In this document: positions 26,333-38,800 of the stretch, piece after piece
Position numbering within the stretch: the stretch's first letter is position 1
How the letters are laid out: each line of letters begins with the position of its first letter
Translations under genes and position numbers: made by a program
Notes under the pieces: model-generated
Told to the model about the DNA's origin: nothing
What the model saw: only the letters and a program-made list of their open reading frames with translations
Databases searched by the model: none
Source of the DNA: Taeniopygia guttata
Lineage: Eukaryota; Chordata; Aves; Passeriformes; Estrildidae
DNA: 64,000 nt
NCBI RefSeq assembly: GCF_048771995.1
Contig: NC_133026.1
Location: 117,509,501 to 117,573,500, forward strand
Reading direction: 5' to 3'

Positions 26333-29300
26333 ATGCACCAGATTTACAGCTGCAGCGATGAAAATTTAGAAGTTTTCACTGTGATTTCTTCCAAATGTGA
26401 GTACATCAAAATCTAACAACGGCTACGGTGCTGTCTTTTAGAGGGATGGGGTGTTTAGCAGCGGGGAAATATTTGAAGAGAGCAGCTCATCACTTCTGCT
26501 ATGCCGTGCTCTGCCTGCAGCCCAGCCCTCGCTGCTGCTTTCTCAACCTAATTCGTGCAGGTGCTTCAATACTGAGGCTCTGTAAAATCTTTACTCTGGC
26601 AAAATTGGGAGATCTGGAATCGGTGTTGCTATACCTATGAGGTAACTGCTAAAGTGACAGCTTGCAACTGTGTGGCTTTTCTGTGTAATAGAAAAGAGAA
26701 TGAAGTTGTGCGAGCAGTTAGAAGTGGGTGAAGTGCATGAATGTTGAATTTAAGTCTGCTGGCTCAATAAGTGGAACATTTCCAAAGCCATGCCCTGGAA
26801 ATGAATGCATGATTAACATTAATTGCTTCTAATGAAGAGTAAGAACCGGACAAAGCCCAGCCTGCATTTGATTGAACAAATTAGTTTAAACTAAATGGCT
26901 GCATATTTCAGCAACAAGAAAGCAGGGAAAAGCAGGGAAAACAAATTGTGGGGCCAGATCAGATCTTTACTTGCAAGCTGCGAGCATGAGCTCTCAGCTG
27001 CTTAATTTTGGAATATAATTGGAAATGACAAAGTGAACCAACACTGTAATTATATTTGTTGCCTGAAATCTGGGCTATACGTACAAACATCCTTTTGCAG
27101 GCAAATCCACATACATCATCTGCAAGGATTCGTTCTTCTCTTCTTTCTCCAGCTCTCTGCAGAAATTCGTGTTTGCAGGGACAGCCTCACAGCCCCACTG
27201 TTTGCATTGCTGCCATTGTATTCCCATGCAAGTGGGTCACTTCTGGCTACTTCTGTGATTCATCCTTCTTTCAATGCCTATTCAAGTAATTGCATGTTTG
27301 CTGGTGCTGTGACTTCCTTTTCATGCCTTGCCTTTCTTCAGCCCTGTAAACCTTTTGCCACTCATTCTGGCAGACAACAGAGGATGAGGGACTGTGGATC
27401 ACATGTACTCTGAAAGTAGGCAAATTTATTACTGTTAGGCACATTTATGTGTTTTTTGTTTTGCACTAGCCTGGGTAGCAACTATACCAGAGCACTTGCT
27501 TTTGGTAGAAATCTCTAAAAAACTGTACTCCTTACACTGTGTGGTAAAATACCTAAAATGCCAGAGAGACAAGAAGGTAATTCCTTGCATCACTAAACTT
27601 CTCTGCACTTGAGTGTTTTGCTTATGAGCAATTAGTTTAGTCCTCACACAGTGAAATTCCAGAAGTAAAGGTGATGGAAGCAGCTTCAAAAACAACTTAC
27701 AGCATATTCCTAGGTTAAAAAAAAGCAAAAAACAAACAAACAAAAAAAAAAAAAACAAAAACAAAAACTTAATTATGTTTGTCTGGCTTTCATCCCACAC
27801 TCAACATGGTTTAAAATATAAAACAAGTCCTGCAGGAGAAGACAGTGAGGATCCCTGAGGATATCAGACCCTGCAGAACAGGCTGTAATCACACTGACAG
27901 CTTAGCACACTCTAGGCAGGCAGATAACTTCCTTGTGACAAGCTCAGTGTGGAAGTGCCCTGTGCTGCAGCGGGCTGCTCAAAGGGACCATCCTGTTTTC
28001 CTGTCGTGTTTCACCACAGCCACAGCACAGGCCAGAATTACCTCTCCAGTGGGCTCTTGATGCTCAGGACTCTATATCCTCTCTGGGGTGTGGAGGGATG
28101 GCTGTTAGACACACCCAAGCTGTCAAGGAAGGGTGACTTTGGTCTCACTGCCAGCTCTGCTTGTACCGGAGCCCTGGGAAGCACAGCCACTTGTTATTGC
28201 TGCCATCTGAGGAGAGGAGTTTTGCTGCAGTAAGGAGCAGCCTTGGATGACCTCCAGCTGCTTCCACAGCTCCAAAACTCTGAAAAGAGTAACACACAGC
28301 AGTGATAAGCACCACAAGTGAAATGTATGCCAACAATATAAAGGAAAGCTCACCTGAGGAGTTGGAGTCACCCATCATCCTGTTACAAACCTTCCTGGCT
28401 CTTGAAAGCCTTTGGATTATACACGGAGCCTGAATAGGAAACCCCCATTCACGTACCTTGCCCCCAGGGTCAGCCTTTAGAACTGGAGTTAATTCTCCAC
28501 ATTTGGCAGATTTCTGCAAGCCTGTTTCTGTCACTGGTGGCTAAATCTTGTAGCTCTGGTAGCCTGAACACAAGGCAGGGTAAGATATGATGAGAGGGAG
28601 AGCTGGGAGATCACAGTCTTTCAGGCCAGTTTCAAGTTTAGCTCAAACAACAAGAGTTTAAAGAACCTTCACTTAGTCCAGTAAAACCAAAACCAATTGC
28701 TTCAGTCCAGACTAAAGCTTGGCTTATGCCCCTGATATCCTGTGTGTCTACTGGCTGGGGGTGCTATGCTTTTGGTGTCTTCGTGGGTCTAAGAAATAAA
28801 AAGTGAGAAACAGACTTTAAGCAAAATGTCCCAAGCTAAAGAGCTGTACAGGTCATCTTGAGGATTGAAAAAGAAAATATTAGGTTTGGTGGAAATGTTG
28901 TGCTTTGGACATTATGCGGTGAAAGTGAAACAATGTCTTGAGGGTGTTTTTTATCTAACTGGATAAAATCATGATAGTCTCAAAGTTAATGTATACACTA
29001 CTCATTTCCTACTGAAGTACTGGCAGGTGGGAGGCCAGATCAAAACTAAGGAGGAGGAGTGCTGCTCCTGGAAGCCTATGGGAGAGGCGCAGAAACTCGG
29101 GATGGGCTGTGGCCCTGTGGCCACAGATTTCTGTATTGTACAGCTAGAGCATGGTCTCTGAGATCACAGCAAAAGGGACTTTCTTTTGGATTGTTTCAGC
29201 TGGAATCTTCCTTACACCCTTTCTTCTCCCCCCTCTTCCCACCCTGCCCCCAGTGAATTCTTACAGAGGATTTTTGGAGGCATGTGCTCACCCCCACAGC

Positions 29301-29782
29301 ATCCTGACCATGTTCCTGTTCTTCTCTTTGCAGCGTGTAGTCCTGCCCGAAGACGAGCCAAAGCTACGCAGCACATCCTAGCAAAGAGTGTAAGAAAAAT
29401 CTCCTTTTCTCTCCCTATTTTATTTTTTTCCACATTCTAGTTGGCCTCACATACCCTCAAAATGCTGTGGGTAAATGGGAAGCAGATCTTCCAGGGTAAA
29501 GAAATGCATCCATGTCTGATGCAGGGAGTGGGGTGGGAAACAGAATGGGGAGTTTCTGTAAAGCTGCAGTTTATTTACAGAAGTGCTTTGAAACAAACAA
29601 AAAAAATGGTCTTGCCATGCAGAGCCAGCCAAAATGAACATAGTGGCTTATCAACACTGGCCATCTGAGGGAATCAAAGACTTAATTGTTGTCATAAAGC
29701 CTTCACAATAAGTCCAGAGAGACATGCAGGAATGAAAAGTAAGTAAATCACACCAAATCATATCAGTGTTAATCAAGTAGTA

Positions 29783-29827
<45 letters not shown>

Positions 29828-32800
29828 TTAATCAAGTAGCCAGTATCCTAGGGAATTTGTGATAAAAACACCAAGCAATGGACTGTAACTTTGACCCCAT
29901 AAGTTGACGCTGAGAGACCAAGGGAAGTTCTTTGTTCCCTGGTCCCAGCAGTGCTTGTCTGCCCCTGCCTCAGTCTCGGTGCAGAGGGCACAGAGGAGCC
30001 CCCCAGATTAAAATAACTGGACCTTTTTCATGCTCTGAGTAAATATCTTGCAAGTTCAGCTGCTTTCACACATGGGTGTGAGATTTCTTGTCTTCAGAGA
30101 GAGTTTTCAGTCCTGAAATCCACTTGACCCATTCACAACCCCTTCCACTGATTTAGCTGATTTGCAGGAATGACAGTCTCTTCTGCAAATCAAAGCAGTT
30201 CTTACAAGTTTGACACTCTTCTGACAAAGCATTTCTTCTCACCACAGACCTGTCTCTTATCTAGCACTTTGCTGAAGTATTTTGCTCCATGGCTTTCCCT
30301 TTTTCCATGCCCTTTCCTACTTCCCAGATCCACCCTCATTTTCAGAGATCCTTTTCTTTGTATTCCTGATTCCCTGATCTCCTCACAGAACTATAGGTCC
30401 TCCTGCTTACCACACTTACCTGTGCACTGGAAAAAAAACTCATCACATTCACTCCCTCCCTCTCTTTTGGTTATCAAAGCAGATCACAGGATCTCAATAC
30501 ATCACAGGACACATGAAGTTTTCCCCAGGAAGAGTCAGAAACACGTCTGTCATTTTTTGGGTAGAAACTATGCATGCGTATATTTTCCCAAATTATGACA
30601 GTATTGGTTTGGTTGGTTTTGTCCCATAGCTCAGGCTGAGATTTCAAAATTACTCTTCATTCCAAAGTAAGATGAGTCAGACTGCTGGAGTGCTATTCAA
30701 AATAAGCCATGTTGAGATACCCACTTTTATTTGTTAAACCTTTGGTTTATTTTGTTTTCCATGCAATATAAAAACAGCAGAAAAGTCCAAACCAAAAGTG
30801 AACTATTCTGACTTGATGAAACAAAATGCTGATATAAATTCAGCTGGTTTGCACCAAAATCAAAAGAAATTCTATATTTGTTATCTAGTTCCAAATCTCA
30901 GTAGATAGTTGTTTGTACTAAATGGAAGCATCTAATATTTAATTTGGATTGGATCAGCTGCTGTGGTAGCACTGTACTCATAAAAGCCTAAGAAAATAAG
31001 ATAAGAAAGTACCTGTTTTGTTGCTGTATTTTAAGAGGAATGTGTTTTTTTTCCTTTGGGGCTTTCCTGACCCCAATTAAGGATCTCCTTTGATTGGGTC
31101 TTAGTCATGACGCAGGCAGCATCATATTAGCAGTGGGAACACCAAGCCTGAGGAATGGTCTGCAGCTCCAGCTATGAAAACAAGGATGGCTCTCAAACCA
31201 AAGTGTTTGACTGAGCGGAGTCAGCTCCTAGACATTCCCCTTCTTCAGTGGGATGCAGCTGCTTACAGCTCGTAAGCAAGCCTTGAAGTAAATTGCACAT
31301 ACTGAAATAGACATGCCTGTGAGGAAGCTGTGATTGCCAATTTCTAGACCCACAGAAAAGTTGCAGAATGATTGTTTATTTTTCACTTTTACACCTGCAC
31401 CTGCAGCCAGAGCTGTAGAAATGCCTCAGCTAACATAAAATCTTCTGCTCTGGTGATTGCAGTGGATGCACAACTTTAATCCTCAGCAAGGACAAAAATA
31501 GCAACCAACGTGGACATCTGCCAGACCTTTTTTTTTCACAGCAGAAATACTCAAGCAGTGTAACATTAAGTGATTTAACATTCAAATTACTGACTGTGGG
31601 GAGTAACTTCTATCACATACAAGAACTCATCCCAAAAGCGTGATAATGACTGTGGAAGGGTGACAGAAAGGAGGAAGCACCATTTTTTTTTTTTTTTTAG
31701 CTAAATGCTTCACCAATACGTGTATTTTCAGTTCCCATTGCCCTGTTAAGAGTTATTTCCAGTGGTAGTAGATCCTTCCCTTCTCTTCTTCTAACCCCAA
31801 AATCCCTTGGGTAGAAATGTCTGGACACCAGTACCTGTCTACTTTGCAAGAAAGTAGAAAATACCCCTGTGTATGCTAGAGCTGTCCCATTAAAAATCAG
31901 CTCAGGATTAGGCCATCAAAATAATTTAACTCTACAAATATGGAATTTTCTCCACTAACAACCACATTGTTGTTCAGACTCTACCTTTCAAAGTTTTATC
32001 CAAAGCCAGATATTTAATTGTCACCTTTTCTGGATGGTTGTTGGTTGGCAGTGGGTTTTTAAGTCCAGGATCAGGATGGTTGGAAGAGCCTCCCTGTGAC
32101 TGTCGTGTGTCCTCTGTGCCCCTTCCCTCTGAACACAGCTAATTCCAACAGTGGGTATGCCAGACCTCCGTGCTCTCATGTGCATGGCAAAATCCAATAA
32201 AAAGAGAGTTTGCTGGGCTCTGATTCCAGAGTCAGTGTCCTGCAAACGGACCAGGCCAGTCGGGTGCTAAAAACAGTAGGTTTTTAGAGAGCAGTTTGTT
32301 AATTCTGCATAGTTTGGCTGACTCTGCCATTTGCACATATTTAAATTTCCTGGTGTGTCTAGAAAAGAAAAGTGACTCCCAGTTGATCCTTCTGCCTTAC
32401 CCTAGGTACCCTAGAGGAATGTCAGCTCCACTTTAGATCAAAACCAAGCTACAGCAGGTTTAGTTTCCTGACCTAGATAAGTCTTTACATATTACAGTAA
32501 TGGGTGAGGTAGCCAAAGTCACTGTGAAATCTTGAATTAGGAGATAAGGAACTCCAAAAATGTGCTAAAACCAAAAACTGCAAAAAAAAAAAAAAAAAAG
32601 TGCTGCTGAAAATATGTTATAGAGATTGCACTGTTGTCTCCAGCTGTAATGGAAAATGGCACTGTAACTTATTTATGCAGGTTCTGCTGCTTGAAGACAT
32701 TTTGGTATTACTGGTATCATATATAACAAGGAATCTCAAAAACATAGACAATAATTCTTGCTATTAATCAAGATAAAATTCCTCTTCTTTTCCCCAAACT

Positions 32801-35800
32801 GTAATTCATCCTGTGCAACACGTAGGCAGAATGTTAAGTTTCAAGTCCATGGTGGTTTACACTGATCAAATAAGCCACTTTCAGGATTAGAGGTGACTGC
32901 AGCTAGCATCCTACTTACCAAAAATGCTCTTTCCATGACAATGCAAAATAAATGACCACAGGTGTCTCAGTAGCAGGGCACTGATGACATTTTGTCACAC
33001 ACCAGCAAAGACTAAGTGTGACCAAGAGCACTGGACACTTTTCCAGAGATAGTGGGAAAGTCTGACTTTTGTGGCATTCCTTGAAAGCTGGGAGAGCTGG
33101 GTTCACACGAGGCAGACTCCGAGGGCTGTCATTAGAGATCCCTGCCAGGCACAGTCTCATCATATTAGTCCTGAGGACAGGTGTCTCCAACGGTGCCACC
33201 GTGGTGAAGGGGGTGATGCCCTGGTGAGCAGCTTGTAAGGTTTGTGTGGTCAGGGCGTGTGTGGACACAGGAGCCTGCAGCCTGCAAGGAGCTGCTGCAG
33301 AGGGACAAGGAGGTGCTGGAACTGCTCCAGGGGCAGCAGGGAGGGAGCCAGTGCCAACAGATTAAGCAGCAACAGGAGGCCTCTCACAACCAGCATCACT
33401 CTTGTTCTGAAACATCAGAGCAATTCTGAGGCTCAGCTCTGTTGGCAGCTCCAAATTTGTGATCAGTAGAGCTGGGAGCCAGCTGCAAACTTCTTTAGCA
33501 TGTGCTTGTCTTCAAGGACACCAATAGTCCCTTTAACTTTAACTGAACACTGGGCATGTCTTTAAGTAGTTTACAGCACATGGAGCACGTTAGGCTCTGT
33601 GTCAAAATCTGCAGAAACAGGAGGAAACCCCTATCCAGCTTTGGATTAGGCTTTGGTTGCCTTAACTGCCTTTTCCAGAAGTACTTTTGCCTGTTATTGG
33701 GCAGTTTCTGCTCCTCATCCTACTAGTCAGTAGGATTTAGGTAATGTGGGCTTGTCCTGAGGGTACATGGAGACAAAAGAATTAAAAGTGGTTAGGCTGG
33801 GATTTTTCTTCTTTCCTGTTTTGGAAAACATGGGTTTGCATATGTTGTTATGTCTATGTAAAAAATCATATACACAGAACATTGCAGATTAATGGCAAAT
33901 TGAATTAAAACTTAATTAGAGGAAATGGACAATTTGGCATGAGGGAACATGCTTGAAAATGGTCTTGTTTTTATCTTGTGTGCGTGTTAGAAGGCAGAGC
34001 AATAGACAGAATTAAAGCTTTTTCTATGTCAATAGTGAACTAGCCAGTTGTTGGTCTCAGTCTTGAGGCAAACTAACTATATTTAAAACATCTAGACAGC
34101 AGCTGCCAGTCATCAGTTCAAGGCAACTAACTGCTTTTCTCATGATCTTCCAACATAAGTCTAATAGGAAATAGTCTGAATAGTTGCCACATGTCTTGTT
34201 TCCTTGATGGTTTGGATCTTCACCCTGTTTAAGTAATTCTCTGTATGACAGCAACAAGTCTTTAGGGAAGAATTAAAAAAAACCAACAAAGTATGAAACA
34301 CTCTGTCCTTGCTGCTGGAACTTTGATCTTCTTGAGAAAACTCTTTGCAGACCATCCTGGATAACAGTCCTGACAAATCCACTTCTCTGAGGTGTATCCC
34401 TGTTTTTCCAAACTCACATTAGCTCTGGCATCCCCAGTTGCCCGTGGCGGTACAGTGGTACAGTGCGTGCCATGGCTTAGTCGTAACTCATTAGAAAATA
34501 TCTTGATTTTGTTCATGCTTGTTTTCAGGGACTGTTGGAGATTGGGGTGGGGGGCGCTGGAGAGGTGACGCTCAAAGTTGCAGCTGTCAGTGAGTTTTGT
34601 CTGTGTGAGCTAATGTTAGTGAAAATTAATCTCTAGGAGCACGACTCCTCTCTGCCTCGTATTCTCTGTAGTCATTTATCAGGTACAATATGTAAGTTCA
34701 AAAGACAGGGGAGACCTGTAAGGAAACAGCATTTGTAACTCACATTGCATAAGTTTGACTGATTGCCCAAGGTGTGATGCAATAAGAAAATAAATCAGAG
34801 TCTCAGAGGTGTATCCTATTCTGCAGAGCTTGGAAAGGGGCACATTTCAGTCTCCTGAGGAGAATATAGAAATGTGCAACTAAGTAGCTGGGTCCCAGAA
34901 AGACCCAGCAGGATTTTCCCATACTTCTATACACAGCACAGAAGCTGGAGCCAAACAAAATCCCACAAATCCCACAGTCCCCACCTGACAAAATCCCCTT
35001 TGGATGACAGCAAAGCAGTAGGAAGAACGAGCAGCCTTTCAGCTGCCCCACGACCTCGACAGACCACCTAATCCCCGGGGCAGGTGTAACGGGTGGTTTG
35101 CCTCTCCCTGTAGGTGGTGGCCATATCGGACCGCCGGCCGCACCAGGGCGAGCTCCTGCAGGTGCTGTACGAGGCCAGGGGCGAGGAGGAGGCGCGGGGC
35201 GCGGGCGGCCTGCGGGCCGGGCAGCGGGCAGCCTGCCCCGCCAAGGCCGCTGCCCAGCACGGTAAGTCCGCACTAAAGCCCTTCATTCCTCCCTGCCCAC
35301 GGAAGGTTTTTAGATATCGCAGTCTGCCGGTTATGCAGAGAAGCAGGCGCTTTATTTTGTACCTGGAGGATAATCCCGTGTTTAAAATATCCAGTGGAAT
35401 TCATGAGATAATGACCGTGGCATTGCTCAGTTTATTCAGAGTCATAAACTGGCTGTATTCAGAGTCGTAAACACTCCCTGACAATATTTTAGAGATGATA
35501 AATTGTAAATTACTGAGTTTGCCTGAGGCATCTTATTATATAAGGTCCCTGTTCGGTTGCTTAGAATCAGCTAGAATATAATCATTAGGGATGGATTTTC
35601 AGATTCTGGATGTTAGCCACAGACCTGATTTTTTGGCAACCAAAGCTTGTTCAGCATATTTGTGAGAAACCGTGAAGGAAAAATAGAGCTTGCCAATACA
35701 AAACCAAGGAGATGAGTAAACATAAACAGAGTGGCCATTCAGCTCCTCCAACACTGGTGTGTTATGTTTGGAAGACTGAAGCTGCATCAGGGCTGTGCAG

Positions 35801-38800
35801 TTTCACATGGGATGGCCTTTTAATCAAAAACACATCTTTTGCTCTCCTTTGAAAGAACACCCAGATGCAGTCAAGTCGTATTTCTTTAAAGAAATCCCAC
35901 ATGGCATGTTTTTCCAAGATAAATTGGACATTTGGATGTTAAAAGGTGCTAAATCTCTAAAGCAGGTCCATGAAGGTGCATGTTCCTCACATCACTGGTC
36001 TGCAACCACACTGCACATAAGCCATCCCAGTAAGGAACAAACCAGACACGAGTGGGGCCTGGGAAACTGGAAAGGAGGAAACTGAGCCTGGGACCATAGG
36101 AAAAGATCTCAAAAAGATATCAGGACCAGAGCCAAGATGTGGCTGAAAAAAAACCTGAACTTCAGTCCTAGACTTCAGGACTGGAGCAGGGACAGGAGAA
36201 GGAGTGGCTGGGACTGGCTACAGACAGCCAGAGAGGCAGAAAGGAGGGATTGCTGGTCTCTGCTGTTAGGGGAGAGGAGATGTAAAGGATGACAGATAGG
36301 TGCAAGCAAGAGAAAAGCTGTAGGAATCTAAAACAAGAGCATGAAAGGGGGAAACAGGTCTGAGAGAGGGAGAAAGGGAAATGAGTTGCCAGAACTTAGA
36401 AATTAAGTTTAAATTAGAACCAACAAACAAACAAGCAAAAGAACATAGATGAGGCCATTAGCATGTTTATTGCTACCATCAGAAATCCTTCACAATAGCA
36501 GAAGGGCAGTCCATTTCAGCATGTGAGAAGGCACTTCTGGAAGTGCAATTCACGATGCATCCAGCCACCACTGCCCTGAGGGGAGCAACTACAAAACCTT
36601 GAAGCCATGAAGCCATGAGGATTTTCTTTTGCTTAGATATTTTGCTAAAAGTTTGATAAAGAACATTTTCGGTATCCAATAAGAGGAACAGGCTGCAGGG
36701 AAGAATCAGACAAAGTAAGAGAAAACAAAACTAAATAAAAACAAAAAATACGGGCATTGGCTGAAGCACTGATGATCTATTTGCTGAATACTGTTAGTAC
36801 CTAATATGCACAATGAGAGGAGGTAATTGCATTAACTTTGACATGAGGGATACAGTAAGGTACCTAATGGAATTACTGGAGGGGGTGGAGCAGGAAGAAG
36901 AAAGCTGGTTAGGATATTTATCACAGTCAAATATTGCCCCCAGAAGGAGGAGACAGTTCCAATTGCTAAGTCATGCTGGAGACAGCACTATAAGCAGCAC
37001 CCTGCCTATTTCCAAATTTGCTGCTGTTATTTATATTCCACTGGTCAAAGAAGTAGAGAGGTCCACATTCCCAGAGCCAAATAGGAGGATTTGGCCTCAT
37101 GAAAAAATCTGGCATCCCTCATTCATTTATTTCCTTGGCACAGTGAGCAGGAGTGCCAGTGAGCATTTATCCATGGATAAGTTATCGGATGAGCAATTAG
37201 TTGAAACTGAAGGGTAACCTTCAGAGCTGAGGATAGCAGAGAGAGAGATGTCACTCAGCCACAGGCAGAAAGGTGGAAATCCCTCCCTGTGTAGGGGAAG
37301 ACATAGCACACATCTCTGCCCAAGTTAAAATAACTCCCAGAGCAATACAGAAAGGAGAGAATGATCTCCTAGGCAGGACAAACCTGCAGTGTGGGCTGAT
37401 GAGCAGCATTTAGGCTCTTTGCTTCTAGAAATGAGTGAGTGTTTACAGAGGGGGAAAGGGCTCCCACTTAGCTTGGTCTGCTAAGGGCAGTTTGTCATCT
37501 CATTTAAAAAATCCAGGAGCAAGCTGAGAGACTTTCCAGAATGGCTTAAGCAGTTCCACAATCACTTATTTTGACATCACAGTAGATGATCACTCTGCTC
37601 TTTTGGCTATAATCAAATCTGGTGGGACTGTAACCTGTATCTGGGCTCTCTCCATATCTGGGCTTTACTGCACGGAAGGAGGTTTTTCATACAAGCTGTG
37701 CCAATGGGATAATTGCCCCTAATATCACGTTTCTTATGCTTTACAGTGGGAATTACTGAACAAGAGTCATCCAAGTCCTATAATCATCTGTTGGATGGAA
37801 AATCTTTGGTAAGCAAATAGAGCAAGACCAACTACCAATGCATCTTAAAACCTTGTACCCATCAGCATGTCCCACAGTAACAGCATGTCAGTCTGCTGCA
37901 GCACCTGCAGATTTCACAGCCTTTGTTAAAGCTTGAAACATAATTTATGCCAGAGAACCCCTTAGCTGTGAGCAGAGACTGGCAGAGAACTGTCCCTCAG
38001 GCACCAGGAAGAGCAGTGGGACAGAAACAGGCAGGCTCCTGTTCTGGATGTTCAGCCACCTGGAAGAGCTGGGAGAAATTAGCCTCTTGTCTCTCAGGGA
38101 ATTTCACAAATTGGGGAAAAAAAAATTCTCAAGTGGAACAAGCATCAATTAATTTGTTTTCTCTGGACACAATAATCTCCAAAGTCAGAAATATAAATAA
38201 AGAGTTGATGGGAAAATTATAATACAAACCCCCAAAATGTGTTCTCTAATAGACAGAAAAAATATTTTGATTAATAATTACTCACCTTTAATAAAATGTT
38301 CTCCCTCCCTTTTCTGTCTTACAGTGGTCCCCTAATTTTCAAAGTCTCTACATTTAATAAAACCTTTCAATAATGAATAATAATAATTATCAATAATAAA
38401 TAATAAAACTTTTTCAAAGAGAAAAAAAATGTTTTGAATAGTTTCTGACCAACACCAGACTTTGCTGTTGCAACTTTATGGTCTCAGAGGCCCTTTTGGA
38501 TGGCTGAAGCATGCTTACTAGCTGATAGCTGAGGTACACTTAAGAAAAATGACAGTACAATACTTAAGGATGGTTAAAACTAATGTTATTCAGTGTAATG
38601 AATCTAATTGAACCGACCAATAGTTAACATAGCTAAATTTCAAAGGATGCTTGCAAAAGCAAGCATCTCTAAGTCTTTAAACATCTCTAAGTCTTAGGAT
38701 ATTTGAAAAACACACATAAATTTACCCAGTCTCAGATTAATCCTAGAAGAAATAGCCCCAGAAATCTTAAGACCAATTATGGTAGGAACAATAATATGAA

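Noticed and set aside
34803-35273. 156-codon frame on the minus strand
   Set aside because: It is the antisense shadow of GC-rich VXN exon 3; the + strand exon has splice sites and a homologue.
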